Below are positions 35,515 through 46,064 of a stretch of DNA of 64,000 bases, one piece after another. The position numbers and the translations under genes were made by a program. Each line of letters opens with the position of its first letter. Positions within the stretch are counted from its first letter, which is position 1. The DNA lies in NCBI GenBank assembly GCA_009919175.1, contig RGCL01000008.1, positions 1-64,000 on the forward strand, written 5' to 3'. Source of the stretch: Betaproteobacteria bacterium. Lineage in GTDB: Bacteria; Pseudomonadota; Gammaproteobacteria; Burkholderiales; Burkholderiaceae_C. Under the pieces are notes generated by a model. That model was not told where the DNA came from, did no database searches, and was given only the letters and a program-made list of their open reading frames with translations.

Positions 35515-36057
35515 ATGACTCATTTCATTCTTCGTTCTGTCCTGGTGTGTGCCTTGGCTGTGTCCAGCTGGCACATGCCTGTCCTGGCCAAAGACGCGAC
35601 CTCGACGCAGGCGCAAATCATTGGTGCATATTTCAGTCCACCCGATAACGCCGCCAAGGCCATCATTGAGCAAATCAATGCCAGCCAGAAAGAGTTGCTG
35701 GTCCAGGCCTACGGGTTCACCCACAACGCCATTGCCCAGGCCTTGGTCCAGGCGCAAAAACGCGGCGTCAAGGTCCAGGTGATCATGGATGCCAAGAGTG
35801 AAAAAACCAACCGCTATGTGGTGGAGATCCTGGATCGAGAGCGCATTCCCTACCGGTGGGATGGCAAGCACGCCATCGCGCACAACAAGGTCATGGTGAT
35901 TGATCAGGAGGTGCTCATCACAGGCAGCTTCAACTTCACCAACTCAGCCCAAACCCGCAATGCCGAAAACGTGTTGATTCTTCGCTCCGTTCCCCTGGCT
36001 ACGGAGTACCGTCAGAACTGGCAGGACCACTGGAACCACAGTCGAGAAAAACCCTGA
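35515..36057 (+). CDS. Secreted phospholipase D-like endonuclease (Nuc family)
   Basis: A 180-residue protein with a signal peptide (MTHFILRSVLVCALAVSSWH, cleavage near LAKDA) and a single HKD motif HNKVMVID followed by GSFNFTNSAQTRNAEN. This is the pattern of Nuc-type dimeric nucleases of the PLD superfamily. It is predicted to be periplasmic and to degrade DNA, or less likely phospholipid. The ATG at 35515 was preferred to the TTG at 35512. It diverges from the exonuclease gene with 31 nt between the starts. Confidence 0.88.
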   Translation: MTHFILRSVLVCALAVSSWHMPVLAKDATSTQAQIIGAYFSPPDNAAKAIIEQINASQKELLVQAYGFTHNAIAQALVQAQKRGVKVQVIMDAKSEKTNRYVVEILDRERIPYRWDGKHAIAHNKVMVIDQEVLITGSFNFTNSAQTRNAENVLILRSVPLATEYRQNWQDHWNHSREKP

Positions 36058-36166
36058 TGACGGTTGCGGACTGAGGCCTTGTTCCTGGGGATTCGCCTCA
36101 GGTTCGCACAGGCTTCTCCAGAGGCCTTAGACTAAACTTCGGGCATCGAAAAAGCTCCTCTATGCC

Positions 36167-36778
36167 ATGAACCTCACACCCGAACAAATGATGGCCGCGC
36201 ACAAGGCCAATGTCCAAGCCCTGGTGGGCATGACCCGCCAAGCGTTCACCGGCATGGAGCAACTCATGGAGTTGAACCTGAGCCTGACCAAGACGGTCCT
36301 GGCCGATGCGCATCAACTCAGCCTGGATTCCCTCACCGTCAAAGACTCGCAAGAGTTGCTGGTTTTGCAAACCAGTCTGCTCGCGCCCATGACGCAAAAA
36401 ATCATGGCCTACCAGCAAGAACTTGCGCACATGGCTCAGTCCTTGGGTGGCGACCTGGGGCATCAGGCCCAGGCTCAAATCGCGCAGGGGCAGGCGCAGT
36501 TCCAGCAGTGGCTGGCCACATCCAGTCCATCAGATGCCAAAGGTGGTGAGTCCATGTTCAACGCCTTCAAGGCTGCTGTTGACACCGGCACCCGCGCCAT
36601 GGAAACCATTCAGCAGGCCTTGCAAGGGGCTTCTTCTGTGGTGCAAGACCACATGCAGACCCAGCGCACGACAACCAGCAGCCAACCCAAAACGGCCAAA
36701 GCCTCTAGCAAAACAGTCCGCAAAACGGCCAGCAAAACGGCCAGCAAAAAGGCTGCCAAATCCACGGCCAGACGTTGA
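36167..36778 (+). CDS. Phasin-family protein with a basic C-terminal tail
   Basis: A 203-residue protein with an N-terminal phasin domain (MNLTPEQMMAAHKANVQALVGMT; helical throughout, Gln/Ala-rich). Phasins coat polyhydroxyalkanoate granules. From about residue 170 the tail is Lys/Thr/Ser-rich with AxKxAxK-like repeats (KTASKTASKKAAKSTARR). This resembles PhaF/PhaM-type histone-like tails that bind DNA and help segregate granules. No pha genes are adjacent. The preceding 109 nt contain a TGAGGC/GCCTCA inverted repeat without a T-run. Confidence 0.85.
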   Translation: MNLTPEQMMAAHKANVQALVGMTRQAFTGMEQLMELNLSLTKTVLADAHQLSLDSLTVKDSQELLVLQTSLLAPMTQKIMAYQQELAHMAQSLGGDLGHQAQAQIAQGQAQFQQWLATSSPSDAKGGESMFNAFKAAVDTGTRAMETIQQALQGASSVVQDHMQTQRTTTSSQPKTAKASSKTVRKTASKTASKKAAKSTARR

Positions 36779-36828
36779 GGCCTGCCTTGACTGTGCCAGC
36801 CCACCCACCCATGCGAGGTCAACACTGA

Positions 36829-37965
36829 ATGGATGCGGTTCGGGGTGTGGTGATTGGCGCGGGGGTGGTGGGTCTTGCGGTCGCCCGACACCTTTCACTC
36901 ACGGATCCCGAACGCCATGATCAGTGGTTGATCCTCGAGCAGTGTGAGGCCATTGGCACCCAAACCAGCTCGCGCAACAGCGAGGTCATCCACGCGGGCA
37001 TGTATTACCCCCAGGGTTCCAACAAGGCCAAGTGGTGTGTGCGTGGTCGGGAATTGTTGTATGCGTACCTGGCGGCTCGCCATGTGCCGCATCGACGCTG
37101 CGGCAAACTGATCGTGGCCACCCAGCCCGCACAGCAAGCTGTCTTGCATGAGTTGCAGCGCAAAGCCCTGGCCAATGGTGTGATGGATTTGCAGTGGTGG
37201 GATGCCGCCGAGGTGGCTCGTCGCCAGCCTGAACTCAGGGCCTGTGCCGCCTTGTGGTCACCGAGCACCGGCATTTTGGACAGCCATGCCTACATGCTCA
37301 GCCTGCAAGCCGACTTCGAACATCAGGGCGGCTTGGTGGTGTTTCACACCGCCTTGGAGCGCGTCACGGCCGCTGGGGATGCACTCGAACTCCAATTGAG
37401 CGATGGCACCCTGCTGCAAACCCAATACCTGGTGAATGCCTCGGGTTTGTGCGCCCCACAGCTGGCCTTGTCCATGTCCATGTATCCGCGCGAGCTGGCA
37501 CCCCCCATGCACTTTGCCAAGGGCAATTACTTTGCCTTGACCTGCAAGTCACCGTTCCAGCACCTGGTGTATCCCGTTCCCGAATCGGCAGGGCTGGGCG
37601 TTCACCTCACACTGGACATGGGCGGGCAGGCGAAATTTGGCCCTGATGTGGAGTGGGTGGATTCGCCCACTGACTTGCAAGTCAACCCAGCGCGGCTGTC
37701 GGCCTTTGAAGCGGCCATCCGTGACTATTGGCCAGGGCTGCCTGACCAGGCATTGCAACCTGCGTATGCGGGCATGCGTCCCAAGATCAGTGGACCAGGG
37801 CGGGCAGCGGCCGACTTCATGCTCCAGGGTCCGGCTGAGCACGGGATCAAAGGCCTGGTGCAGCTCTTTGGCATTGAGTCACCTGGCCTCACCAGCAGCC
37901 TGGCCATCGCAGAGGCCGTGTCCAAGTCCTTGTTTGGGGTCGATGCGCCTCACCGACTCACTTGA
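36829..37965 (+). CDS. FAD-dependent oxidoreductase, L-2-hydroxyglutarate oxidase-like
   Basis: A 378-residue DAO-family flavoprotein with an N-terminal FAD site [16 protein letters not shown]. The segment [24 protein letters not shown] is typical of LhgO-like enzymes. The C-terminal part has [18 protein letters not shown] and [17 protein letters not shown]. Known relatives oxidise L-2-hydroxyglutarate or similar 2-hydroxyacids at the membrane; the substrate here is not proven. Its last 16 nt overlap the convergent pyrD. Confidence 0.85.
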   Translation: MDAVRGVVIGAGVVGLAVARHLSLTDPERHDQWLILEQCEAIGTQTSSRNSEVIHAGMYYPQGSNKAKWCVRGRELLYAYLAARHVPHRRCGKLIVATQPAQQAVLHELQRKALANGVMDLQWWDAAEVARRQPELRACAALWSPSTGILDSHAYMLSLQADFEHQGGLVVFHTALERVTAAGDALELQLSDGTLLQTQYLVNASGLCAPQLALSMSMYPRELAPPMHFAKGNYFALTCKSPFQHLVYPVPESAGLGVHLTLDMGGQAKFGPDVEWVDSPTDLQVNPARLSAFEAAIRDYWPGLPDQALQPAYAGMRPKISGPGRAAADFMLQGPAEHGIKGLVQLFGIESPGLTSSLAIAEAVSKSLFGVDAPHRLT

Positions 37966-39017
37966 GCCAGGGCTTGTGCCACCTCTCGCACCAACGGCGG
38001 ACCCTTGTAAATCAGGCCGGTATAGATTTGCACCAGATCAGCCCCGGCTGCGCGCTTGCTGATCGCATCCGCGCCACTGAGCACACCCCCCACACCCATG
38101 ATGGGGAAGTCGGTGCCCAGGGCCTGTCGCATGGCCTGGATCACGCGGTTGCTGGCCGCCAGCACAGGCTGCCCCGATAAACCACCGGTTTCGCTGGCGT
38201 GGGTGTGCCCTGCGACTGCATCGCGCGCCACCGTGGTGTTGGTGGCAATCAGTCCCCAGCGCCCCGTGCTCTGGCTCTGGACACGGGCTTTGAGGCTGTG
38301 GGCAATGACCGCAATCCCTTCCTCATCCAGATCGGGCGCAATTTTCAGAAAGAGAGGCACTTGGCGATGGTGACGCTCCTGCAGGGCATGTCGGCGCTCA
38401 TCCAGCGCCAACAACAACTGATTCAAGGCTTCGTCGGATTGCAGGCTGCGCAGGTTTTTGGTGTTCGGGCTGGAGATGTTGATGGTCACGTAGTCGGCGT
38501 AGGGGAACACACCCTCCAGGCCCAACAGGTAGTCGTCGAGCGCGCGCTCGATGGGGGTGGCGGCATTCTTGCCAATGTTCAAGCCCAGGATCATCTTGGA
38601 ATCGGGCCGGTTCCTCACCCGGCTGCGTTGGACGTTGGCAATGAATTGCGCCAGCCCCAGGTTGTTAAAGCCCAGGCGATTGATCAAGGCTTTGTGTTCG
38701 GCGAGGCGGAACATGCGGGGTTTGGGGTTGCCGGGCTGAGCCAGCGGCGTCACCGTGCCCACCTCCACAAAGCCAAATCCCATGGCAGCAAAGGCATCGA
38801 TGCAGGCTGCATTCTTGTCCAGCCCTGCGGCCAGCCCCACGCGGTTGGGAAAGCGCAGTCCGGCGATGTCCACCGGGTCATGGACCAGGGGCTGGGCATA
38901 CAAGGCTTGAAGGGGCGTGTTTTGAAAGCGCTGCAAGGCACCCAGGGTCAGGTCATGGGCTGCCTCGGGGTCGAGGGAAAACAGGCCGCAGCGGGCGATG
39001 TCATATAAAGAGGGCAT
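37950..39017 (-). CDS. pyrD: Dihydroorotate dehydrogenase (quinone), class 2
   Basis: A 355-residue membrane-associated flavoenzyme catalysing the fourth step of pyrimidine synthesis. It begins [28 protein letters not shown] (N-terminal quinone-tunnel helices). It contains [37 protein letters not shown] with the catalytic Ser region and [11 protein letters not shown]. The ATG at 39017 matches the family N-terminus; a longer in-frame start is possible but not family-like. Confidence 0.96.
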   Translation of the reverse strand: MPSLYDIARCGLFSLDPEAAHDLTLGALQRFQNTPLQALYAQPLVHDPVDIAGLRFPNRVGLAAGLDKNAACIDAFAAMGFGFVEVGTVTPLAQPGNPKPRMFRLAEHKALINRLGFNNLGLAQFIANVQRSRVRNRPDSKMILGLNIGKNAATPIERALDDYLLGLEGVFPYADYVTINISSPNTKNLRSLQSDEALNQLLLALDERRHALQERHHRQVPLFLKIAPDLDEEGIAVIAHSLKARVQSQSTGRWGLIATNTTVARDAVAGHTHASETGGLSGQPVLAASNRVIQAMRQALGTDFPIMGVGGVLSGADAISKRAAGADLVQIYTGLIYKGPPLVREVAQALAQVSR

Positions 39018-39068
39018 GGTGATGCGGCAGGATAATGAGGGTTGACCAGATGAAAAGGATTGTCCCTC

Positions 39069-39755
39069 ATGAACGCGCCCACACCGACCCAAGACGAGCT
39101 CAAAGCCATGGTGGCTCAGGCGGCACTTGCCCATGTCCCCCCCCATGCGTGGATTGGCGTGGGCACGGGTTCAACGGTCAACCTGTTCATCGATGCCCTG
39201 GGTCAAAGTGGCATTCCCATTCGAGGTGCGGTCTCCAGCTCAGTGGCCTCCACCGAGCGCATGCGCGCCCTGGGCATACCGGTCTTCGAGACGCAGGAGG
39301 TCGAGTCGTTGGCGGTCTACATCGACGGGGCAGATGAAATCGATCCCATGGGGCACATGATCAAAGGCGGTGGCGCAGCGCTCACCCGCGAAAAAATCGT
39401 GGCAGCCATGGCGCGTGAGTTTGTCTGCATCGTGGACGCCAGCAAGCGCGTTGAGGTGTTGGGCCAATTTCCCTTGCCGGTGGAAGTCATCCCCATGGCA
39501 GCGCCCATGCTGATTCGCCGCTTTGCCCAGCTGGGCGGAGAGGCTGCGCTTCGACTCAAAGATGCTCAGCCCCTCAAGACCGACAACGGTCAACACATCC
39601 TCGACGTCAAGGGTTTGCGCATCACCCATCCGCTGGAGTTTGAAGACCAGGTGAGCCAGTGGCCAGGCGTGGTCACGGTGGGTGTGTTCGCCCATCAGAA
39701 GGCACAGGTCTGCCTCATGGGCACACCCACGGGTGTGCAAACCCTGCGCTACTGA
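39069..39755 (+). CDS. rpiA: Ribose-5-phosphate isomerase A
   Basis: A 228-residue enzyme of the pentose phosphate pathway interconverting ribose-5-P and ribulose-5-P. Motifs [33 protein letters not shown] with catalytic Asp/Glu, and [14 protein letters not shown] with catalytic Lys are present. The ATG at 39069 has AAGGA 9 nt upstream. It diverges from pyrD and overlaps the convergent oligopeptidase gene by 7 nt. Confidence 0.97.
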   Translation: MNAPTPTQDELKAMVAQAALAHVPPHAWIGVGTGSTVNLFIDALGQSGIPIRGAVSSSVASTERMRALGIPVFETQEVESLAVYIDGADEIDPMGHMIKGGGAALTREKIVAAMAREFVCIVDASKRVEVLGQFPLPVEVIPMAAPMLIRRFAQLGGEAALRLKDAQPLKTDNGQHILDVKGLRITHPLEFEDQVSQWPGVVTVGVFAHQKAQVCLMGTPTGVQTLRY

Positions 39756-41797
39756 AGGGCCTCGCTCATCCCGTTGTGGCGCAACAGGGCTTCCATGCTG
39801 GGCTTGCGTCCTCTGAAGGCCAGAAAATTGTCCATGGCGGGCTTGGAGCCGCCCACTTCGAGGATGGTTTCTCGAAAGCGCCGGCCAGTGGCGGGTGAAT
39901 GCTGGCTGGCTTCACCTTGGGTTTCCTCGAAAGCCGCATAGGCATCGGCTGACAAGACCTCAGCCCACTTGTAGCTGTAGTAGCCCGCTGCGTAGCCACC
40001 TGCAAACACATGGCCAAACGAGTGGGGCATGCGGTTGTAGGGCGTGGTGGGCAACACCGCCACTTCTTCGCGCACAGCGTTGTAGACGGCCATGACATCT
40101 GCACTGGCTTGCTGGGCGTGGGTGTGGATCATCATGTCAAACAGCGCAAATTCGACCTGCCTCAAGGTTTGCAAGCCACTTTGAAAATGCTTGGCCGCCA
40201 GCATGCGCTCGAACAGGGCGCGGGGCAGGGGGGCGCCTGTCTCGACGTGAGCGGTCATGGATTCAATGACGGGCCATTCCCAGCAGAAGTTCTCCATGAA
40301 CTGGCTGGGCAGCTCCACCGCATCCCATTCCACGCCGCTGATGCCCGAGACATCGCGTTCATTGACTTGGGTGAGCAGGTGGTGCAGGCCGTGGCCACAT
40401 TCGTGAAAGAGGGTGATCACATCGTCATGGGTCAACAAAGGCGGTTGACCAGCCACGCCGTCTGAGAAGTTGCACACCAGGTGAGCGATGGGTGTTTGCA
40501 GTGCGCGGTCATCCGGGCGCAGCCAGCGCGCACGCACATCGTCCATCCATGCCCCAGCGCGCTTGCCTTCGCGGGCGATGGGGTCCAGGTAGAAATGCCC
40601 CACCAGTTGTCCGTGCCGCTCGATGCGGAAGAACTTCACACAGGCATGCCAGGTGGGGGCGACGTCCTCGGTGATGTGCACCTCAAAGAGGTTTTCAACG
40701 ATGACAAATAGGCCAGCGAGCACTTTGGGCGCAGTGAAATAGCGCTTGACCTCTTGCTCGCTGAAGGCATAGCGGTGTTCCTTCAAGCGCTCGGCGATGA
40801 AGGTCCAGTCCCAGGGCTGGGGATGGGCAAGGCCCAGGTGCTCCGCTGCAAAGGCACGCATCTGCGCCACATCCCGCTGGGCATAAGGCCTTGCGCGCTG
40901 GGCAAGCTCACGCAAAAAGCGCAGCACCTCGTCGGGAGAGGGTGCCATTTTGGTGGCCAGCGACACCTCGGCGTGGTTGGCGTAGCCCAGCAGTTGCGCT
41001 TCTTCCTGGCGCAAGGCGAGGATGTCGCGGATGACGGGGCTGTTGTCCAGTTTGTCGCGTTGCTCCAATTCAGACTGCTCAGAGGCTCGCGTCACATGGG
41101 CGCGGTAGAGCCGCTCACGCAAGGCCGAAGAAGTCGCTGTTTGCATCACGGGCAAATAGACGGGCATCTTGAGGCTGAGCCAGTGGCCATGCAGTTGCCG
41201 CGCCTGGGCAGCCTGGGCCGTGGCCAGCAACACCTCTTGGGGGACCCCGTCGAGTTCCTGGGCTTGAACCAGCAGACCCCATTGGTCGGTGGCATCGAGC
41301 ACATGCTCGCTGAACTGCTGGCTCAGCGCCGCGAGGCGCTCCTGGATCTGTGCAAACCGCGCTTTGGACTGGCCTTGCAGCTCAGCGCCAGAGAGCACAA
41401 AGTTTTTCAACGCCAATTGCAAGGCGCGGGCTTGCTCGGGGTTGAGTCGCTTGGGGTCCATGGCCTTGTACTTGGCATAAAGCCGTTCATCGCTGCCCAG
41501 CCGGGTCCAGAAGTCGGTCACCAGGGGCAGGCATTGGGTGTAGGCCTCGCGCAGCGCAGGGGTGTCCACCACGGCGTGCAGGTGTCCCACCATGCCCCAG
41601 GCGCGCGAGAGGCGCTCGGTGGCCACGTCCAGGCAAGCCGAGAGTGCCAGCCAGTCGGCTGGGAAGGCTTCATCGGTGACCTGGGTCAGGGCGGCATCGG
41701 CCTGTTTGATCAAGGTCTCAATGGCAGGTTGAACATGCTCGGGCTTGACCGCATCAAAGCGGGGCAGCGCAGAAGGCATCAGCAAAGGGTTGTCCAT
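39749..41797 (-). CDS. prlC: Oligopeptidase A (M3 zinc metallopeptidase)
   Basis: A 682-residue M3 peptidase that degrades short peptides in the cytosol, including cleaved signal peptides in E. coli. The zinc site HECGH occurs in [17 protein letters not shown], with the third ligand in the following [13 protein letters not shown]. The start [21 protein letters not shown] is typical. folD lies 39 nt upstream on the same strand, so both may be cotranscribed. Confidence 0.95.
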   Translation of the reverse strand: MDNPLLMPSALPRFDAVKPEHVQPAIETLIKQADAALTQVTDEAFPADWLALSACLDVATERLSRAWGMVGHLHAVVDTPALREAYTQCLPLVTDFWTRLGSDERLYAKYKAMDPKRLNPEQARALQLALKNFVLSGAELQGQSKARFAQIQERLAALSQQFSEHVLDATDQWGLLVQAQELDGVPQEVLLATAQAAQARQLHGHWLSLKMPVYLPVMQTATSSALRERLYRAHVTRASEQSELEQRDKLDNSPVIRDILALRQEEAQLLGYANHAEVSLATKMAPSPDEVLRFLRELAQRARPYAQRDVAQMRAFAAEHLGLAHPQPWDWTFIAERLKEHRYAFSEQEVKRYFTAPKVLAGLFVIVENLFEVHITEDVAPTWHACVKFFRIERHGQLVGHFYLDPIAREGKRAGAWMDDVRARWLRPDDRALQTPIAHLVCNFSDGVAGQPPLLTHDDVITLFHECGHGLHHLLTQVNERDVSGISGVEWDAVELPSQFMENFCWEWPVIESMTAHVETGAPLPRALFERMLAAKHFQSGLQTLRQVEFALFDMMIHTHAQQASADVMAVYNAVREEVAVLPTTPYNRMPHSFGHVFAGGYAAGYYSYKWAEVLSADAYAAFEETQGEASQHSPATGRRFRETILEVGGSKPAMDNFLAFRGRKPSMEALLRHNGMSEALQ

Positions 41798-41836
41798 GGT
41801 GGGGGGTATGGGTCGCGTTGAGGTCGAAGGGGGTGT

Positions 41837-42688
41837 TCAGGACAGGCTGCGCTGGGCAGCTTGCAAGGTGTTGTCGAGCAACATGGTAATGGTCATGGGG
41901 CCAACCCCACCTGGAACAGGGGTGATGTAGGAAGCCACCTGGCGAACCCCTTCAAAGTCCACATCGCCGCACAGCTTGCCCTGATCGTCCCGGTTCATGC
42001 CCACATCGATGACCACCGCGCCAGGTTTGACCATGTCGGCAGTCACCACATTGCGCCGCCCCACAGCGCTCACCACCACATCGGCTTGGCGCACATGCGA
42101 GGCCAAATCCTGCGTGGCGCTGTGACACAGGGTCACGGTGGCATCTTGCTGGAGCAGCATCATGGCCATGGGTTTACCCACGATGTTGCTGCGGCCAATC
42201 ACCACCGCATGCCGCCCACGCAGCTTGTAGCCAATCGACTCGAGCATCTTCATGCAGCCATGCGGGGTGCAAGGCCAAAAGCCGGGCAGCCCAGTCATGA
42301 GGGCGCCGGCGCTGGAGACATGAAAGCCATCCACATCCTTGTCGGGAGAAATCGCCTCGATCACCCGCTGGGCGTTGAGGTGAGCAGGCAAGGGCAGTTG
42401 GACCAGGATGCCATGGGTGCCTGGGTCGCCATTGAGCGCTGCAACCCGCTCGAGCAACTCGGCCTCGCTCAATTGGGCGGGGTGACGTTCCAGTCGGGAG
42501 TGAAACCCCACCTCTTCACAGGCCTTCACCTTGTTGCGCACATAGACCTGGCTTGCCGGGTCTTCGCCCACCAGGATGACGGCCAGGCCTGGGGTCACAC
42601 CCTTGGTTTGTAGCAGCGCAGTTTGTTCCTTGATGCGCTGGCGCATTTGGCGGGACAGGTCCACGCCGCTGATCAGTTGTGCAGACAT
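41837..42688 (-). CDS. folD: Bifunctional methylenetetrahydrofolate dehydrogenase/cyclohydrolase
   Basis: A 283-residue enzyme of one-carbon metabolism making formyl-THF. Signatures: [14 protein letters not shown] (catalytic Lys), [36 protein letters not shown] and [14 protein letters not shown]. The ATG at 42688 has GGAG upstream; the longer in-frame start overlaps that signal. Confidence 0.97.
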   Translation of the reverse strand: MSAQLISGVDLSRQMRQRIKEQTALLQTKGVTPGLAVILVGEDPASQVYVRNKVKACEEVGFHSRLERHPAQLSEAELLERVAALNGDPGTHGILVQLPLPAHLNAQRVIEAISPDKDVDGFHVSSAGALMTGLPGFWPCTPHGCMKMLESIGYKLRGRHAVVIGRSNIVGKPMAMMLLQQDATVTLCHSATQDLASHVRQADVVVSAVGRRNVVTADMVKPGAVVIDVGMNRDDQGKLCGDVDFEGVRQVASYITPVPGGVGPMTITMLLDNTLQAAQRSLS

Positions 42689-42698
42689 GCTTCTCTCC

Positions 42699-42726
42699 AA
42701 AATGAAACGCCCGCATCAGCGGGCGC
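42699..42726 (-). terminator. Terminator after the FixJ-like regulator
   Basis: On the minus strand a 7-bp stem CGCCCGC / GCGGGCG with a TGAT loop is followed by TTTCATTTT. It lies 20 nt past the response regulator stop and just ahead of folD. The T-run is interrupted by CA. Confidence 0.6.
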
Positions 42727-42745
42727 TTCGAACAGGGTGGGGCAC

Positions 42746-43372
42746 TCAGGGCTTGCCAGCGGTGGGGCCAAGCGCAATTTTGAGCAAGTCGGCCACGGTG
42801 TTGGCGTTGAGTTTTTCCATGATGTTGGCCCGGTGGGCTTCCACCGTCTTGATGCTGATGCCAAGGTCATCAGCAATTTGCTTGTTGAGTCGTCCGGCCA
42901 CGATGCGCTCGAGCACCTGGGCTTCGCGCGAGGTGAGCTTGGACATGAGGGCATCGCGATTGGCGGCTTGCTGGTATTCGGCAAACGAATCCTTGGCGTG
43001 TTCGAGCATGCGGTCGACCAGGGACACCAGCTCTTCTTCCTTGAAGGGCTTTTGAATGAAGTCCATGGCACCTTTTTTCATGGTGGTCACGGCCATGGGC
43101 ACGTCGCCATGGCCGGTGATGAAGACCACGGGCAAGGGGGAGCGGTGTTCGATGAGGCGGTCTTGCAATTCCATGCCCGACATGCCGCCCATGCGCACAT
43201 CCACGATCAAACAGGCCACCTCGCGGGGGTCGTAGCGGTTGAGAAAGGTTTCTGCCGAATCAAAGCAGCGGACACGAAAGTCTTTGCCTTCGAGCAACCA
43301 TTGAAGGGAGTCACGGACTGCTTCATCGTCGTCGACAACGTAAACCGTGCCTTTTTTGGGGATCAAACTCAT
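42746..43372 (-). CDS. FixJ/LuxR-type response regulator
   Basis: A 208-residue two-domain regulator: a receiver domain (VYVVDDDEAVRDSLQWLL, phosphoacceptor Asp in LIVDVRMGG, Lys in FIQKPF) and a C-terminal LuxR helix-turn-helix (LTSREAQVLERIVAGRLNKQIADDLGISIKTVEAHR). It starts immediately after the stop of the PAS histidine kinase gene, so the two form a pair. The receiver/HTH arrangement is that of FixJ/TodT-like regulators. The target is unknown; the pair is divergent from the pyruvate dehydrogenase operon. Confidence 0.92.
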   Translation of the reverse strand: MSLIPKKGTVYVVDDDEAVRDSLQWLLEGKDFRVRCFDSAETFLNRYDPREVACLIVDVRMGGMSGMELQDRLIEHRSPLPVVFITGHGDVPMAVTTMKKGAMDFIQKPFKEEELVSLVDRMLEHAKDSFAEYQQAANRDALMSKLTSREAQVLERIVAGRLNKQIADDLGISIKTVEAHRANIMEKLNANTVADLLKIALGPTAGKP

Positions 43373-45913
43373 TCAAGACTCCATGATGGGTGCGCTCTTG
43401 GAAGGCTGGCTGGCTGGTGCGGCTGGGCCTGACACCACCGGTAGCCAAAAAGAAAAGCAGCATCCCGTTATCTCTGAACCATTGTAGAGGTTCTCGGCTT
43501 TCATCCTGCCCTGATGGGCTTCGATGATGGTACGGCACAAATTCAGGCCAATGCCCATGCCTTCTCGCTTGGTGGTGAAGAAGGCTTCGAACACCCGATC
43601 CATGACTTCGTCGGACAACCCGCGCCCGGTGTCGGTGACGCTGAACTGCACCACGGGAGTGCCTTCGTTCTGGATCAGTTGCACCTTGAGTTGCACACGC
43701 CGATCCAGTGCCTGGCGGTTGGCGGCATCGATGGATTCCGCAGCGTTTTTCAACAAGTTGATCAGGACCTGCTCGATCAGGATGCGGTCCACCAACAGAT
43801 CAGGCAAGCCAAATTGAATGTCCTGGTGGATGCGAACCATGCGGCGGCGCAGTTCGATGTCGGCGAGTTCCAGCATCTCGGCAATCATCACCGCCACGGG
43901 GGTGAACTGGCGATTGGATTCACTGCGTTGCACAAAACTGCGGATGCGATGAATGACTTGTCCTGCGCGCTGAGCCTGGTGGGCGGTTTTCTCCAGGGCT
44001 GGGATCAGGTCTTCGGCCTGAACTTGTTTGGCTTTGATGCGACTCACCATGCCCGTGCAGTAATTACTGATGGCGGTCAGAGGTTGATTGAGTTCGTGGG
44101 CCACGCTCGAGGCCATTTCACCCATGGTGATCAATCGGCTGGCCGACTGCGCTTTTTCAGCCTGGCTTTCTGCTTGCTGTTCGGCCAGGCGGCGTGGCGT
44201 GATGTCGGTGGCAATGACCATCTGAGCGAGGCTGCCGTCCACCCAGTTGAGGTAGCGTGACCGCACCTCCAGCCACTTCTTGAGCTCGGGCATGTAGATC
44301 TCGGCGTTTTCGGCGCTGGTTTCTGTGAGCCCCGAGGTGGGAAATCCCGCCAAATCGTCGTCACCCGAACCGCTGTGCTCGCTGCGGATGCTGCCGGCTT
44401 GCTTCACCAGTTCCAAGTGGCTTTCGCTGCGATTGCCAAACCACTGGCGAAACAGTTTGTTGGAAAACAGCAAGTCGGTGCTGCCCAAAGGTGCCACGGA
44501 CACTGAAGCATCCAGGGCTTCGAGCACGGTGGTGAAGCGTGCATGGGATGCAGCGAGCTGATCACGAATTTTGTTGGGCTCGGTGATGTCGGTCATGGAC
44601 GTCATCCAGCCGGTTTGTTCACCTCGGGCATCAATGAGGGGCGAGAAGTACATGCGCGCGTCAAATTGGGTGCCGTCCTTGCGCTGCACCCGCATTTGCG
44701 TGCCGCCAGCCAGTGATCGGCCTTGCAGCTCATCGGCCATGCGTGCCCACAGTTGTTCGTAATCCTCTGGTGGCCAATAGGCAAAGGGCGGCGTGGCTCC
44801 CACAAGCTCTTCCTCTGACCACCCGGTCATCTGACAAAAAGCCGCGTTGACGTAAGTGATGCGACCATTGAGGTCCATGGCGCGCATGCCTGTGAGCATG
44901 GAGTTTTCCATGGCGCGCCTGAAATTGGTTTCAGCCACCAAGTCGCGCTGCGCCTTGAGTCGTCGGCGCGTGTGTCGCCAGCTGGCATAGAGCAACCAAG
45001 TGGTCATGGCACTGAGCACGGCCACCAGCCACAAGAGGCCGTTGCCAATCACCGCATCGGTGGTGCGATAGGGCTGGGCGTTGAGCCACAGGCTGTTGCC
45101 CACCGGCGCAATGGGGATGCGATAGTCGTTGTCCGATTGATCAAATGGCAACCAGGACAACAGCCTGGAGCGCTGGCCTGACTGTAGGCCTGCGAGCAGC
45201 TTGCCATGCGAGTCCACGATGGACATGGCCAGACGGGCATTGATCTCGGGCGGCACGGCATAGCGCAGCAAGCCCTCGATGTTGTAGGCCACTAGGATGG
45301 CGCCCATGAACTGGCTTCGATCCAGGACGGGCACCATCAGGTAAATCAGCACATTGAGGTCGTTGGATCCATTGAGCCTTTGCAATGGGGCGCTGAATAC
45401 GGGTTGCTTGAGGTCTTTGACCAGATTGAAGGTGTTGCGCAATTCGGCGTTGTTCAGCCGTTCCCCGGTTTTCATGAGCAAGGCCAGTGGTTGGCTGGCT
45501 GAGGCGTAGGAGGTCACCACCTGACCCGCAGCATTGACCCAAGTGGTGGCCACGACTTCAGGGAATGCCACCACCATGCTTTCTGCGTCTTCAAGGAAAT
45601 CCTGGCGGCTGATTTGTTTGCTGCCCAATTGCCGTGCGGTTTGAAGCACGCGCTCTTCACGCTCGCTCACCCGCAATCGGATGCGCTGTTGTGCGTACTC
45701 CAGGTCACGCCGCACACTCTCGCGTTCCCTGTCCACTTCCTCTAGCCTGAAGTAGGTGAGGCTGGCCATCATCGTGATCAAGAACAGGACCACCGCCACC
45801 AGTGGTGCCAACACCGCATAGCGGTCTTGTCGGCTTGGGGTTTGGCGGCGCCACCAGGTGGCCACCTTATTTTTTGTGGCTTCCCAAAGGGCGTTTCGAT
45901 GGGGCTGGGTCAT
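43373..45913 (-). CDS. Membrane-bound PAS sensor histidine kinase
   Basis: An 846-residue kinase with a membrane helix at about residues 33-55, a large periplasmic sensor region, and a second helix near 295-315 (LLWLVAVLSAMTTWLLYASW). A PAS domain follows (NSMLTGMRAMDLNGRITYVNAAF), then a second PAS-like region. HisKA has the phosphoacceptor in SSVAHELNQPLTAISNY, and HATPase has NLLKNAAESID and GRGLSDEV. The layout is FixL/DctB-like, with C-terminal similarity to DctB. The periplasmic domain suggests an external small-molecule signal. It is cotranscribed with the following response regulator and its start faces aceE. Confidence 0.9.
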   Translation of the reverse strand: MTQPHRNALWEATKNKVATWWRRQTPSRQDRYAVLAPLVAVVLFLITMMASLTYFRLEEVDRERESVRRDLEYAQQRIRLRVSEREERVLQTARQLGSKQISRQDFLEDAESMVVAFPEVVATTWVNAAGQVVTSYASASQPLALLMKTGERLNNAELRNTFNLVKDLKQPVFSAPLQRLNGSNDLNVLIYLMVPVLDRSQFMGAILVAYNIEGLLRYAVPPEINARLAMSIVDSHGKLLAGLQSGQRSRLLSWLPFDQSDNDYRIPIAPVGNSLWLNAQPYRTTDAVIGNGLLWLVAVLSAMTTWLLYASWRHTRRRLKAQRDLVAETNFRRAMENSMLTGMRAMDLNGRITYVNAAFCQMTGWSEEELVGATPPFAYWPPEDYEQLWARMADELQGRSLAGGTQMRVQRKDGTQFDARMYFSPLIDARGEQTGWMTSMTDITEPNKIRDQLAASHARFTTVLEALDASVSVAPLGSTDLLFSNKLFRQWFGNRSESHLELVKQAGSIRSEHSGSGDDDLAGFPTSGLTETSAENAEIYMPELKKWLEVRSRYLNWVDGSLAQMVIATDITPRRLAEQQAESQAEKAQSASRLITMGEMASSVAHELNQPLTAISNYCTGMVSRIKAKQVQAEDLIPALEKTAHQAQRAGQVIHRIRSFVQRSESNRQFTPVAVMIAEMLELADIELRRRMVRIHQDIQFGLPDLLVDRILIEQVLINLLKNAAESIDAANRQALDRRVQLKVQLIQNEGTPVVQFSVTDTGRGLSDEVMDRVFEAFFTTKREGMGIGLNLCRTIIEAHQGRMKAENLYNGSEITGCCFSFWLPVVSGPAAPASQPSKSAPIMES

Positions 45914-45953
45914 GAGCTTAGTTTAGGGTTGTTTTTGTGAAAGAGGCCTTGTA

Positions 45954-45970
45954 ATTTCAATATATGAAAT
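45954..45970. promoter_or_regulatory. Palindrome between the kinase gene and aceE
   Basis: ATTTCA (45954-45959) and TGAAAT (45965-45970) form a perfect 6-bp inverted repeat around ATATA; a partial copy, TATTTGAAAT, occurs about 10 nt further on. This AT-rich 151-nt gap is the only regulatory space for both the two-component system and the aceE operon. Confidence 0.4.
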
Positions 45971-46064
45971 AGGCATCCAGTATTTGAAATTTTTGGAGAA
46001 CTGTGAAAAAATCCGCCCACGTTTGATCCAATGGCAATACAAAACGTCGATCAAGGAGACAAGA

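Noticed and set aside
35560-35580. TGGCAC near the start of the PLD-like gene as another sigma-54 promoter
   Set aside because: It lies inside the coding region and lacks a TTGC element at the required spacing.
36058-36166. TGAGGC/GCCTCA inverted repeat as a terminator
   Set aside because: There is no T-run after the stem and the loop is long.
40754-41821. Plus-strand frame of 355 codons
   Set aside because: It is the antisense shadow of the oligopeptidase A gene, which carries the HECGH zinc site.
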